From positions 1,984,001-2,048,000 of the forward strand of contig JAZGTN010000014.1 of assembly GCA_037783415.1 (NCBI GenBank): 64,000 bases of DNA. The letters run 5' to 3'. Of the stretch, positions 10,324 through 22,384 are shown in pieces. Source of the DNA: Leptasterias polaris (lineage: Eukaryota; Echinodermata; Asteroidea; Forcipulatida; Asteriidae). A program made the translations under genes and the position numbers. Under the pieces are notes generated by a model. That model was given only the letters and a program-made list of their open reading frames with translations, did no database searches and was not told the origin of the DNA. Each line of letters begins with the position of its first letter. Position 1 is the first letter of the stretch.

Positions 10324-12597
10324 TCTTGAGTATGAGGAATGTGGGAGTCTAAAGCTGAGGCAGATGATGTCACTGTTGGAGCATGAACTATAAAAAAGAA
10401 ATCGGGTATGAGATGCGAGGAACCATGTGTGGTGTCTTAGAGTCAAGAAATAGGAGTGCCGACAAATCCACTGCCTAAATAACATTCCATCCTTTCATTC
10501 AAACATTTTGTGCTGTTTCATCATTTCTGCATTTTCACAGGGAAGGGATTCTTAAAAATCAGCACTAATTATCCATCTATTGGAGTAAAAATGATGACGA
10601 TACTGAAATACATGGTGTGTAAAGAATTAATAGACTGTACACGTCTGGCATGTATTTGAACAGTTTGGGGATCCTTTGGTTCTCACTTGTGTGCTTTAAT
10701 GTGGGAAGGAAAAAAATCACACTTTGCAATTGGTCCCAGTGTTTGAAACTGGCTACCTTATGGAGACCGACAACAAAATGTCTCTACTGGGAAATTCTAA
10801 AGGGGAATTCTAACATCCTGGTGGATGTTCCACAAGGAATTTTGTGTACAAAGTCAACTATGGGAGGATGTTAAGTACAGGGACAAAGGAAACAAGATAA
10901 AAAAATCTCTATAATGTTTGAATATGTATGAGACTTACACAGTATATAATAATAATATTGTTCTTATTGTTTGGTTGCTAAGAGTGGAGCTATGATGATC
11001 ATGCTGCAGTCAGCTGATCATTTGGCAGTGGAGAAGCACTGCAGCTTCAGATGTAAAACATGGAGTGAGACTGAGATTTTTGCATCCTAAGGAAACTAAG
11101 GTATTCCAGAGACAGAGTCTTTTGAAGCTTAGGGACCACGTCACATGAGGTTATTGACAGGCAACCACTTCCAGGCAGTACATTCACTTTTCATTTCTAC
11201 AATTTGTTTTTAGAGGTTATAAGACAAAAATATCTGCTGTGATACTGGAGTGTTTTTGTTCATGCAGCGTTGTTGGTTGCCTCCAAGTTGCTTGTAAATC
11301 TTGCTGTGTGTGACAAGGGTTTTGAAATTGATATTCAATGTGTTTGCCAATAGACAAATCCGAGTGTCAAATCAAGGGCACCTTTGCTGGATGGCACTAT
11401 TCAACCTTAACATGAGAGTACCTCAATGGGTTTTAAAACACCTATAGAGTCTCAGTGACTGTTATGGGACACCATTACTGGGTGGCACTATTCCATACAC
11501 TGCATCCAGTAGTAGTTTTTGATGCATGACAGGTAGCTTTGATCAATGATGTTTGAGCCAGTTTGATGCTTGACTGTGGTATGTACATGACTACAGTGGT
11601 GTCCTAGAAATGGTGGAAAACCTGAATTGTTCAGATTTGTCCAAACCAGGCACTCAGATCGTGACATTAGACTCTTTTACAGGGGCTTAATTTGTCAAAT
11701 AATCCACTATTTTCATTAATTTGTAACTGCAGAATTTCAGAAAAGTTCCAAATCACGATATTAATAATAATATTAGTGCTTTATCACCCCCCTAGGGTGG
11801 ATCAAAGGGCTCATTATTTGCTTTTCCACAGGGTAAGCTGAGTTTTGTTTTTAACAATAAGACCCATTTAAGTAGCACCTTAATATCAATGTTGCACCTT
11901 TTAATCTAATCATAGGATGCACGTCTAGAACCTCTTCGCTACCATTCTGTTGAAAGAAGACTCTCTCTTCTGTCAGTCTTTTGCAAGCCAGCAATGGAAT
12001 GAGGAGTGGGATAAGGTGCTTGGGGTTCAACAGAGCCAGAGGAAAAGTTAGAGGAGCTGCAAAGAAAGGACTGTACTCCCAACATGGTAGAAACAGACAG
12101 AGAGAGTGAGTCAATAAACAATAAGAAGTAGTTCGGAATCAGGTTAGTCTAGTTGTGACTTGTCCGATCAATCACAGCTATGGACCCTGGTTTGAGTCAC
12201 ACCTCAGACAACTGCCTCATGTGTGGATAGTGTTTTCAGTCTCTCCCATATTACATAAGTTGGATGGTTTTCATTCTACATCCAAAATTGAATAGATCTT
12301 CATAGTTACAGTGCTATTATATTTTACCCCCTGGGAGCCGAGGCTCCGAAACAAAAAAAAGGACAGACAACTTTCACCTCATTGGAAGGCACTTTTAATT
12401 ATATTGCAATTAAGTCTGTTTAAGGGTGGTCCTAAGGTAATAATCATGCAAGAAATACTTTGTAGTAGTCTGATCATAGATAGATTACATTTTGTTGGCT
12501 GCAGACTTTATCTATAAATACAAATTGAGGTTTGTGTACAAATGCATATAGTGACCTGTTAGTGAACTCAGCCCCATGGATGACCACACTGTCTTAA
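10324..12597. other. Non-coding stretch, nothing convincing
   Basis: About 2.3 kb without a recognisable gene. Two similar phrases (TGGATGGCACTATTC near 11388 and TGGGTGGCACTATTCC near 11478) hint at an old duplication. Open frames here have no recognisable domain. Confidence 0.5.
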
Positions 12598-12619
12598 AGG
12601 GGGGGGGGGGGGGGGGGGG
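12598..12619. repeat. Poly-G tract
   Basis: A run of about 22 G. Homopolymers of this length are prone to assembly length error. Confidence 0.9.
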
Positions 12620-12754
12620 TTCTAATAGAGCATTACATGTAATATGCCCAGTGTTTACCCAACAGTTCTTATGTTATTTACATAAACAAACAATTTGCCT
12701 ACTGCTGTCGCCCCCTGTCTTGTCGCTGGGTAAAGGAGACCAAGACAGATGTTA

Positions 12755-12905
12755 GGCCAATGGGCTCATCCAGTGACAAGGAGCAAGTTTGAATCATATT
12801 GACTGAATTCTGAGACTGTTGAGATGGTGCTCCCACTTTCCTCATTCTTCAGAAGATCTTAACTGCTTGGCCATTGGGCTCATCCAGTGACAAGAGCAAG
12901 TTTGA
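12755..12905. repeat. Two-copy short direct repeat
   Basis: GGGCTCATCCAGTGACAAG followed by GAGCAAGTTTGAA occurs near 12768 and again near 12875, about 107 bases apart. Confidence 0.8.
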
Positions 12906-13039
12906 AAGATAATTTTTAACTGTGGGTACTGCAAAATATTTATTTTAAAATAAAATGATGAAGTTTGGTTTTACCTCTGTGTTTGCATACACTCTGTGGA
13001 CATTCCTTTGTTCTCTTCACTTAAGAAAATGACTTTTCT

Positions 13040-13725
13040 TCAACATTCTTAAAAACATTGTATGGACGTGTGTAAGTCCGCCTGCCAGGTGTCCTATATG
13101 CACCTTAGATGCAAAGCAGCAATCCGACATCTGCTCACAACAAATGCAGCAGAGAAACTCATACATGCCTTCATCACCACTAGACTCGACTTCTGCAACA
13201 GTCTCCTCACCGGGCTGCCTCATAAGACACTGCATCGCTTGCAATCAGTCCAAAATGCTGCTGCGAGATTAGTGACGGTACAAAAATGTCCTCTCATATC
13301 TCACCCACCCTACACAATCTGCACTGGCTACCCATTAGTTTCAGAATTCAGTACAAGATCAACCTCCTGACATTCAAAGCACTTCATGGTTCAGCCCCTC
13401 CCTACATACAGAGCATGCTTCAGCACTGACATGTCAGACCAGGTTTGAGGTCTTCGGGAAGCATGCTGTTTGTTCCCCGGACTCGCCTTGCCACTTATGG
13501 CAATAGGGCCTTTTCTAACATTGCCCTCCGCTTGTGGAACTCTCTGCCTAAATATCTTGGAGACACACATGAAATTGCCCACTTCCAACTCTCTTAAAAC
13601 ACATCTTTTCAGATTGGCCTATGAACATCTCTGAGAATTTCTTTGATTGATCTAGACCGGCGCCTTTGAATGTTTCACAGATAATGTGCGCCCTACAAAT
13701 GCTGTGTTATTATTATTATTATGAT
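13040..13725 (+). mobile_element. LINE remnant (L2/CR1-like RT C-terminus) with (TTA)n tail
   Basis: The frame at 13062-13370 reads AIRHLLTTNAAEKLIHAFIT, TRLDFCNSLLTGLPHKTLHR and LQSVQNAAARLV. This is the classic C-terminal RT segment of L2/CR1-type LINEs. It continues with stops and frameshifts (LTLPSACGTLCLN-type and LKTHLFRLAYEHL remains) to about 13635. The 3' end has GGCGCCTTTGAATG, GCGCCCTACAAATGC and (TTA)n at 13709-13722. No catalytic YADD block is present, so it is 5'-truncated and inactive. Confidence 0.8.
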
Positions 13726-14191
13726 GTAGTGATACTAGTCCTGTTTTCAAATTGTCTTTAAGTTGCTATCCTCAAGAGCCTTCATCATGACAAGTTTCCT
13801 TCACCAAGTCGAGGCTGAGAGGTAACAAACTGCCCCCGAGAGGTACGAGGAGTACGGGCAGAGACACCCCCCCCCCCCCCCCACCCCCACCAGCAATGTG
13901 ATACGATCTCACTGTTAACTTTATTGATGATCAAGACCTTTACAAGACGACAATGATGAAACTACTTGACGAACAATCAAACCTATAAATAAAAACAAAC
14001 AACTTGGGGAAAATACAGACACTTCTTCGTTTGTGTGCACGCATTTTTTTTATAGCACTGTTCATTTTCGGGGTAAAACGCTGCCCCAATCAATTTTTTT
14101 TTCAACAAAACCGACTCATCAACCGAGGATAATTTTAGCATTTTCATAAGAGCAGCGGGAAACTTGCGAATGTTGTGACAGTTTTGAAAAT
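13726..14191. other. Non-coding stretch with a poly-C tract
   Basis: A C-rich run lies around 13868-13890. Otherwise nothing was recognised up to the LTR. Confidence 0.5.
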
Positions 14192-14195
14192 GTAT

Positions 14196-14505
14196 TGTAG
14201 CGAACGGCCTAAGGGTCCTTGTTTCTATATACTGCCGAACAACAAGAAAAGGGGAGCCCGAGACTGGACTGGAGGAAAAACAACTTTATTTGTAACAACT
14301 CTGGTCTCTACTGACTCAACGTTACAACACACTCCTTTTTAATCAACACACAAAGCAAAGCGTCAGTCATCTTGGCTCCTGGCCAACGTTTTTTCCGCCG
14401 GCGCGAACACAACAGTCTATTTATAGTCCATACTTCCGGTCCAATCTCTGGAGAGAGAGCGTTCTCACGCCGGCGGTTTGTCCGGCGGTTGCAATGTCCG
14501 TTACA
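14196..14505 (-). mobile_element. Solo LTR of an LTR retrotransposon (310 bp)
   Basis: The segment begins TGTAGCGAACG and ends CCGTTACA, giving TGTA...TACA termini. It is flanked by GTAT on both sides (14192-14195 and 14506-14509), a 4-bp target duplication. Read on the minus strand it has a TATA box CTATAAATAG (14417-14426), GC-rich sequence downstream, and AATAAA (14285-14290) before the end, in the U3-R-U5 order. No internal gag-pol lies beside it, so it is a solo LTR left by recombination. The family (possibly gypsy-like) is an inference. Confidence 0.78.
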
Positions 14506-14509
14506 GTAT

Positions 14510-15249
14510 GATAAATCACATCCCAGGGAAGATTTTTAGCTTGGTCGCGATTGTTTTTTCCTCTCAGTTGTAAAGTTTTGATTTTCAAGATCAAAAAACC
14601 CACATAGATCAGGTACATAAGTGCACAAGCTCCTGTTCCACTTAAAATAAAACCATTTGTGTTTTACTGAAAATGTGACAATATAATAGAACAGAATTCT
14701 CAAAATTCGTTTTCAAAAAGCAAAATCAATTATGTATTTTTATATTCATATTGCAATTAATTTAGTGGAGTGAATTTAATCAATTTAATTGAAATGTATT
14801 TGTTTATGTTTATAAAAATTTATTTTAAGTGAAATGCATCTTAAGAAATCTTTCAGTAAATCTTTGTAACATGAATTGAGGTCCAGAAAGATGTAATCAA
14901 ATTGTTATTCAGGGATGATGAAATATTTGTGAGTGGAAGAAAGAGTCTATTCCAGTTTTCTGATTAAAAAAATTAATTATTGAAGATACACAATGCATAA
15001 ATGATCACACGGGATAAGCCTTGCATTTATGTCTAAATTGGGCTGAAATCAATATTAATAGTTAAAGTCGTAAAAGTTAGTGTGGGAGGCAAAATAACAA
15101 CTTTTATCTCATGGTATGTGAAAACTGTTGAACTCGGCTTGTATCTTTTTAGCCATCCACATTTTCTTTGGCTTGTGGTATACTTTTGTTAAGGACACAA
15201 CAAGATTGCTTTAAATGAACAGATTGTTGGCCATAAATTATGAACTTTC
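14510..15249. other. AT-rich non-coding stretch
   Basis: No gene or repeat recognised. Confidence 0.5.
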
Positions 15250-15550
15250 AGATTGTTGTATGAAAGTCAATTAATCCTATTGGGCAATCAATGTGTTATA
15301 TGCAAGCCACTTAAATCAAAATAAACAATCACAATCAACTTGTTTTATGCAAGTCAGTTAAACCAAATGAACAATCAACTTGGGATATAAAAGTCACATT
15401 AAACCAAATGAAATATTAAATTGATATGCAAGTCAAACCAAATGAGAAATCGACTTGTGATATGAAAGTCAATTAAACCAATGAATTATCAACTTGTGTT
15501 TAGTGAAAGTCAATTAAACCAATTGAATGAATTATCAACTAGATCAATGT
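15250..15550. repeat. Degenerate ~45-bp tandem repeat
   Basis: The phrases AAGTCAATTAAACCAAATGA and ATCAACTTGTGATATG recur about six times with varied spacing. An old, diverged tandem array. Confidence 0.75.
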
Positions 15551-15715
15551 TTTGTGAGTATTATCTAGTTAGGCTTGTTTGACAAGTTCAGTGATGAACT
15601 ACGACTGAAATCTTCTTTAGAATCTATTTGCTTTATAAACAAATTTACAATTGTTCCACACCTATGGCTTCTGTGAATAAAATTGTGAATAACAACTGAA
15701 TAAGAATATTACGAA

Positions 15716-16143
15716 CATAACGGAACATTGTGCATGAGAAGCGCTCAAATAATGATGCGATTTTATGTCCTGTACAATGGCAACTGGTTCCAATATTAAC
15801 CAATCATCTTTCATGTTACATCAATCGATAAAGAAATTATTCAGCTTGAAGAGGCAGCGCGATCCAGGTGAATGCGTTGCGTTATGTGTGAGTTATGGGA
15901 AGTTATGCTGCGAGAGCACGGTCATTTTCTATGTTTTTTCACCTTCTGCCATAGGCGCGTGAAAGAAAGTCAATTTGTTTAAATATTGAAAGAGTATATT
16001 TTTTTCTTATTAAAAGTGAACGATCCATGAAATTTGCTTTTCGCGATCTCGAGATATTATGGATTTTCTAAGAAATTCTGTGTTTTAAAAGTTAGTTTTA
16101 TGCGTATTTTGGCCCATGCAAATGATCGCTATGTTCCGTTATG
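15716..16143. mobile_element. Probable MITE, 428 bp, with CATAACGGAACAT ends
   Basis: CATAACGGAACAT at 15716 is repeated inverted (ATGTTCCGTTATG) at 16131-16143. Similarity extends weakly inward to GCAT. No target duplication is seen and the interior is non-coding. Confidence 0.5.
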
Positions 16144-16931
16144 ATACCAACTGTCTTAAACTCAGGAATTTATTTGAAATAAGTTTTTGGTAGCTGTTAG
16201 CTAGGTTTGTGTTTCTATGACAATTACATCTGGTTAACAACAAATCAATTGCAGACTTTCTTGGTGAACAGAGACCAAGCCACTGAGTAAGATCGCTAAA
16301 AGCTCATTTGCTCTAAAAACTGTTAAACTAAAGCATTACTTGTGATGTAAGCATTTATTTTACAAGTTTGGTGATCACCTCATATTGACTTTTATAACTA
16401 AAACGTTTAAAACTTAATTTAATTTTGTGTGATGTTTATTTGAAATAACTTATGACACAAGTTGTGAAACGATGCTGTTATTGAATTGACCCAGTCAATG
16501 CAAGACAGATTAAAGGGACGCTCTGGTCTCATTTTGGGAGTTTTTTGCCGGTAATATAAAAATTCACTTTAACCTCCAAATTTGCCCGTTTTCTTGCATA
16601 TTTAATGGTAAAAAAAGCAAGATAAACTTTTAACTAAGTAAGTTACTTACCAAATAAATGAATAAATGAGTGCAATGGTATGGAAATACAACATCATTGT
16701 GTGTAAAGGTTTTGACATTTTGGCCATCGTTGACTTTGAATTGTTTATTGCAAATGCTTCTGGCACATTTAGTGTTGAGTTAAACGTACAGGAATATGAA
16801 TATTTCATTTTATCAACTAAATGATCAAATGCTTTATACTCGGCTAAAGGCTTTGGTGCATGTTGTCGTGCACAAATGATGGGGAGACTGGTGGCCAGTC
16901 TATGTGAGTTAAGCCAATGCATTGGTTTAAA
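16144..16931. other. Non-coding stretch
   Basis: Open frames here lack recognisable domains. No repeat was identified. Confidence 0.45.
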
Positions 16932-16933
16932 GT

Positions 16934-17144
16934 ATAGACGATGTGACCTCTGTTTACATTCAAACCGCCCTCTGTTGACAAGTCTGTTGTCCAAGACATG
17001 TTCCGCCGGGCAAAAAGACGCGTAGTCATGGTAATATTGCATGTACTTTCTTGCTGGCTGTCAAGTACACAAAGGTTTTGCCCGGCGACATGCGCGCGCA
17101 TCATATTATGATTTTCAAATGACGTCAGAGGTCACATCGTCTAT
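16934..17144. mobile_element. Short MITE with TA-flanked ~18-bp inverted repeats
   Basis: TAGACGATGTGACCTCTG starts at 16934 and its reverse complement CAGAGGTCACATCGTCTA ends at 17144. Both ends are preceded or followed by TA, as expected for a Tc1/mariner-type TA target. It is 211 bp with no coding capacity. Confidence 0.75.
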
Positions 17145-17599
17145 AGCATATAAATGCTTACTGTGTGAGCATTACCAGGTCATGTGACTGGTTGGGAAGC
17201 CTTTGAAGCTATTTATAGGTATATGAATCCAAGGGATCCACCAGTGAGGGTTGATAACCAATCAGCAAGCAGCTGAGGTCAGAATTGGATTTTTGATTGG
17301 GTAAAGGCATTGACCAATCAAAGGCTTAGATTTCAACTTCTAACCAATGGGATTGCCTTTTACTATGGGGGTCTTTTTGGAGGGAAAAAGGTTAAGCGTC
17401 ACTTTTGTCACAGTTTTTGTTGGGAGAACAGCAAATTTCGACCCACCACCTCCCCTTTACTCCGCCAAATTTTTGGTATAAAAGTTTTTGGCTAAAAAAT
17501 GACAGGAATATCAGTGATGGGGGGTAACTAGGCTGTCGAGGAAATTTACTTGTCATTTATAATCATAAACAAATATTATACTAGTCATTATTAATAGTG

Positions 17600-17915
17600 C
17601 CTTTCATTTCGCAAGGGCTATTTTATATGTCCCCTCGTGCGTTCCAACTTGGGAAATTAGAATTATGCCATGGGTACAATACAGTATGTAATTCATCAAA
17701 TGTCATTTGATTAGTAAATAGCGCCTTTCGGTTTCGTTGGGGCTAGTTTTATCCCCTCGTGCGTTCCAACTTGGGGAAACTTTTAATTGTTAACTTTGTA
17801 TAGGATAATAGGGGTGCAATCTGTACCAACTTACATGTAGATTAATAAGTCAAGCGCCCTTCGGTTCCGTTGGGGCTTGTTTATCCCCTCAGGCGTTCCA
17901 CTTTGGGGAATTTAC
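17600..17915. repeat. Three diverged copies of a ~120-bp unit
   Basis: GCGCCTTTCGGTTTCGTTGGGGCT...TCCCCTCGTGCGTTCCAACTTGGGGAA-like blocks occur at about 17608, 17722 and 17850. The spacing between blocks varies. Confidence 0.8.
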
Positions 17916-18430
17916 GGTATTATATTAGAATTGTTAATTGGTAATTTTAGGCAAGGTGTGTTATGTGTGTGGTTTTCTGTGGAGGTCATGTAATGTTCTG
18001 TATAATACGGTCAGGTGACCTATCATGTTATGTAAACAAGTATATGTTTTATGTGGATAGGGAAAATGAAATCCGTATTGGAAGGACAAGGTTTGTCCTT
18101 TGGGTGGCCACAATTTGTGTTGGTTGGATGGGCGAAGGCGTCCATTTTAAATGTGAAAAGTTGGTTTTATGGAAGTTTTGTTTGTGCAAGTGGTGGTGTG
18201 TCTGTTTAGTCGGTTTGCCCTGTGTTCGGCATCCGGCTCCTTGCCAAATTCTGTTATGTTACTATTTTTCGACAGGCAATAAACCCAGCTTAAAGCTGTG
18301 ACCGAAATCTCAGAAATGGTGTCTGTTAGTAACTTTTGTCTGAGTATAAGTCGACCGCATTATATTAAAATAATTAAAATACCAATCGCTACACGTGGAG
18401 TGGTTGACGCAGCTTGTCGGCCAATAGCAA
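17916..18430. other. Open frame without recognised homology
   Basis: An open frame at 17963-18301 has no known domain. It lacks gene context and is probably chance. I annotate no gene. Confidence 0.4.
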
Positions 18431-18433
18431 TAT

Positions 18434-18710
18434 TAATTCTAGCCGTATCTCTAAGGGCAGATAGGACTTTGTTTATTCGTCAATTTCCAGACACTTGTAT
18501 AAATTAAAACTTATGAATCTCTTGGTATATGCCTATCCATTCCGCAAACAGGCCGTTGACCAAGCTCTTTCCATAAACTGGTAGGACCTACATATTCAAG
18601 TTTATCGAAGTCTTGGTATCTCCAAGGGCAGACAGGCCTTTGCTTATTCACGTCAATTTCCATACGCTTGTGACTTGTACAACATGAAGTTTATGAAACT
18701 TTTGGTTGAT
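18434..18710. repeat. Two diverged copies of a ~90-bp unit
   Basis: GGGCAGATAGGACTTTGTTTATTCGTCAATTTCC...-like sequence at 18456 recurs at about 18625 as GGGCAGACAGGCCTTTGCTT. Both are followed by an ACACTTGTAT/ACGCTTGTGA and TTATGAA phrase. Confidence 0.7.
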
Positions 18711-19508
18711 GATAATTATTTCCACAAGTAGCAAAACTATGTTTTATTTAATCGTTAGCGCCCTCTTGTGCCAAGCCTTCATTATAAAGGACGGTGTGAC
18801 ATCACACAGTGTGTGTGAGACTGGAGAAAAATAAACAGGGTGCTGCTCCTTGGTTATTTTCCCACCCAGAATGACCTTTTTATAAGTCATGATTGTGCTT
18901 GAAGACAGCATCATGCCACCTAGCCTTCTGCCGACGAGAAAATAAGTTAATAACCTCAATAAGTGAGTAAATATTGATTAGTTTTTCAAACACTTGTCGA
19001 GTCTGAGTCCACAAAAATGGACTCACGACCAGTATCGAAATTTACCATTTACCATGTGGAGGAGGAATAGATGAAATAAACCTACATGACACAAATTACC
19101 GTGAAACAATGTCGTCTATAAAGGGGCTTATGTCACTTAATGACATATGTGACTATGTAATTAATGTACTGTTTTTGGTGTTAGTTATAACCACATATTG
19201 CTTCACTGGTTTTACATTGAAGTTAAAAGTTAGACAAAGTTGTCAAAGGTTGAGAAAGAAGCAAAGATCCTGACAGGATTTTCACTTTCAGAGTAGGCCT
19301 ATTTATTTCAACTTGAAAATTAAATGAGAATCTGTAAGGGCTATGTTATAATTGCAAGAATGAAACTAAATTAAGCTCATGCAACATATTTTTTTATAGT
19401 GCAAAGCTAAACCCAGTAACTAGGGTGCTGTACTTGTTTTTATATTTTTTATTTTGACATCTGAGGTCGCACTAGCACCCCAGAATGTAATATTGTATGA
19501 TAGATTGG
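18711..19508. other. Non-coding stretch
   Basis: It contains one AGCGCCCTCTTGTG phrase (18757), a motif also present inside the MITE at 9599. Nothing else was recognised. Confidence 0.4.
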
Positions 19509-19828
19509 GGTGTCATGGCCGAGCGGTTAAGAGCACTGAACTCTCAAGCTCTGGTGCTCCCGATCGGCAGGGTGTGGGTTCGAGACCCGGTCGTGACACT
19601 TGTGTTCTTTTAAAAGCAAAACACTTAACCACTTGCTTCGTCCTTCGGATGGGACGTAAAGCCTTTGGTCCCGTGTGTTGTTATAAAAACTAGGCCTATC
19701 AATGCACGTAAAAGACCCCAGTACACACTTATCGCTAAGAGAAGGGGTTCGCCCCGGTGTGTCTGGCAGTGCGTTTATCTTCAATCATTGAAGCTGCACT
19801 ATGAAAGAAGAAGAAGAAGAAGAAGAAA
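19509..19828 (+). mobile_element. tRNA-Leu-derived SINE with (GAA)n tail
   Basis: The 5' end resembles tRNA-Leu. It has an A box TGGCCGAGCGG (19518-19528) and a B box GGTTCGAGACC (19577-19587), the internal RNA polymerase III promoter, with the tRNA-like 3' acceptor CGTGACACT. The body has CACTTAACCACTTGCTTCG, GGATGGGACGTAAAGCC, TGGTCCCGTGTGTTG and CACGTAAAAGACCCC. It ends in AAGAAGAAGAAG to 19828. A related diverged body is at 47263-47470. I do not call it a functional tRNA because the SINE body follows and the anticodon arm is imperfect. Confidence 0.88.
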
Positions 19829-19989
19829 CCTCAATTTGCTATGATTTGACCGTGCACCAAGCCACAAAAAATGCCTCAGAATGACATAAATGCCCAACAA
19901 AATAGCTTTAAAAATGCTTCTGGCTTCTGATATGTCTAAGATGCAACATCAGGCATTTAATTGTACTCGCTCACTATGGAATACTTACG

Positions 19990-21040
19990 GAATACTTACA
20001 GAACCTCAGGCCCTGAAGTTAGACTTGGTCTATTTGTGCCCCCTTGAAGTGTCACACCAGTTCTGGAATTTCGTTTGAATGTTGGCCCAATGTCTGTTGA
20101 GCAGACTCTATTTACTATGTGTGAGGGCAGGCTGTTCCAGTCATTTACAACATGCTGGGAGAAAAACTCATTTCTTACTCTAAGACGTGACCTGCTCTTA
20201 AACATCTTGTATGACCCCATGGTTTTTGATGTTGTGCAAAGAATTTTGTAGTGTCAATGTTATCGATGCCTGATAGCATAGAAAACACCTGTATGACATC
20301 TGCTCTCCTGCTCCAGTAGAAGTGTTTTGGCAGACCCAAATCCTGCAATCTCTGACTGTATGGTTTGTCCTTAAGGCCAGCTATAATTTGTGTACATCTC
20401 CTCTGTGTTTTCCAAGGCTTGTGCATCTTGTTTGAAGAGACTGTTCCAGACTGGTGTGGAGTACTCTAGATGAGGCCTCACTTTTCTCTTGTAGAGGTTG
20501 ATGAACATCTCAGCATCCATGTGTACAAATGTCTTCTTGTCTTGATCATGCCTGCCATTCTTTTTGCCTTATTGACTTGTCTGCTGATATGAGAGCTGAA
20601 CTTCAACTGTGAGTCAAAAACCACCTCGAGATTACCTTCCTCCTCCAATTCCTCCAGCTTGTGTTCTTCTTCGTCTTTGGTCGTTCTATATTCAACCCAC
20701 AAGTTCTTCCTCCCTACATGTAAATGAATGACTTTACACTTTACCGTATTGAAAGACAATTGCCAAGTTTGGACCATGAGCAGTAGAGGTCGTCCAGATC
20801 TTTTTGGAAGACGTCTTGACCATCCGCTTCTGTGACATTACTATACAACTTTGTGTCATCAGCAAAGAGTTTCAGGCTACACTGTTTCCTCTCTGGCATG
20901 TCATTTACATATTATGACAAACAGGATGGGCCCAAGTACACTACCTTGGGGGATGCCACTCAACACTGGGGGGACCATTCGGATATCACTCCGTTGACTA
21001 TCACTCTGTCGCCTGGCAACATCATGATCATGTTTTGAGC
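19990..21040 (-). mobile_element. CR1-like LINE remnant, RT C-terminal half, minus strand
   Basis: Minus-strand frames together give a decayed RT. A segment like LFADDTKLYSNVTEADGQ (about 20824-20880) holds the catalytic ADD. It is followed by WQLSFNTVKCKVIHLHVGRK (20777 down), NLEVVFDSQLKFSSHISRQV, YKRKVRPHLEYSTPVWNSLF, GLKDKPYSQRLQDLGL and finally RVRNEFFSQHVVNDWNSLPS (about 20160). Several frameshifts and stops break it. The 5' RT palm and endonuclease are missing. Confidence 0.8.
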
Positions 21041-21104
21041 TCCAAATTTACGATTTTTTAAGTCAACAATCGGAGAAACCATCCATGATGATCCAAATCT
21101 TGCT

Positions 21105-21235
21105 TCGACGGGTGCCCTGCCTCAACCTTGAGTTGTCGCGGTTGAGGCAGGGCCCCCATTCTAAAATTTGATGACTACGCGGTTGAGGCAGGGCACCCGT
21201 CAATTAGACAGGTGCCTTGCCTCAACCGTGCAAAG
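21105..21235. repeat. Triple alternating palindrome of GGTTGAGGCAGGGC
   Basis: CGGGTGCCCTGCCTCAACC (21109) is followed by inverted copies GGTTGAGGCAGGGC at 21140 and 21181 (the latter extends to GCACCCG) and again by GGTGCCTTGCCTCAACCG near 21212. The three arms allow alternative hairpins. Confidence 0.85.
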
Positions 21236-21239
21236 CTTA

Positions 21240-21774
21240 CTTTTCAAACTTGGCTGGTATTAAGTAGGCCTATATTTACTTTCAACAATTTCAATTGTGG
21301 ATCTCACAAACTGATTAATTATTTGTTTCCTTCCATGCACAGTGATTTTTAGAAACATGTTTTGCCCTGAAAGAAAGGAGGTCAGCTCAAGTGGATGACT
21401 CAATATGAGTGAGTGAGAGCTGATCAGAAATACCTGATGATGAGATGGTTAGCTGAAGGGATGATCTATTGAAGATATGCTATAATGTTGAACCAAATGC
21501 AGAAACCCACAGTTTACAGGTGAGTCGACCAACATCTCTTCCACCCCCACAAATAGTTTATGAATTTAAGTCTCTTAGCCAGTTGCATCAACCACAATAA
21601 TGTCAATCATAGTACAAATAAAGGTGACCCAAGTTAAGGTAATTTATTTGGAATGCATCTAACAGATGCTGTATGTACATCTGGGACAAAGACAACAACA
21701 AAAAGGTTTGCGACACACCAATGCTTAGGCCTTTCTAAACGTATACAAGGAAGGTAGTTTGCCATCACAGAATA
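21240..21774. other. Non-coding stretch
   Basis: Nothing recognised. Confidence 0.4.
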
Positions 21775-22138
21775 TTAAAGGCACAGTACACGTTTGGTAA
21801 TGACTCTGAAAATTAATGGCAATAAAAACTTTCTTGGTAATAAGTACAGCAGCTTTGGGTAGTATAATGAAGTACTACGGTTATGGAAAAATATATCATT
21901 TTGAAAATTTGAATCTGAGAAGCTTTTCTGTCAGAAACGCTTTTCAGACGTGTGTATTCCTATGGGGAATATTCTCTCTGCGTGGAAATATTCGCTCCGG
22001 TTTTTCGGTGATATCTCAAACGCGACCACCTTTTGAAGTGAATTTTTCTCAGGTTAGTTTTTTTGTATGTATCTACATTTATATAGGATTAACACAATCA
22101 GTAGGCCCCAATTACCAAACGTATGCAGTTCCTTTTAA
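21775..22138. mobile_element. TTAA-flanked MITE, copy 1
   Basis: It begins TTAAAGGCACAGTACACG then TTTGGTAATGAC, and ends ATTACCAAACGTATGCAG then TTCCTTTTAA. The ends are inverted and each carries TTAA, the target used by piggyBac-type elements. The interior is non-coding. Related copies are at 41192, 45278, 50026, 50634, 52822 and 60839. Confidence 0.85.
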
Positions 22139-22384
22139 CTAATTGCAAATGAGTTGGTTTTGATCTCCACAATCCCAGTTCGAAAATATTGCAATTTTTA
22201 TTTCGCTTTAATTGGCATAATTAGACTAATAAATGGCAATTTTAACTTAGTAATAGATTCACATCTTGAGATACTGCTTGGATTGAGGATAGATTCACAT
22301 TTTGTCCAATGATAAATGTTCCAATCAGACTTTAACTGTTTTCTATCGGTCAACATCAGTATTTCCAGACATTAATGAGCAATT

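Noticed and set aside
17963..18301. 112-codon open frame with cysteine-rich start
   Set aside because: No recognisable domain, no splice or polyadenylation context, and composition like the flanking DNA.
19509..19592. A functional tRNA-Leu gene
   Set aside because: A and B boxes are present, but a SINE body and (GAA)n tail follow and the anticodon arm is irregular.
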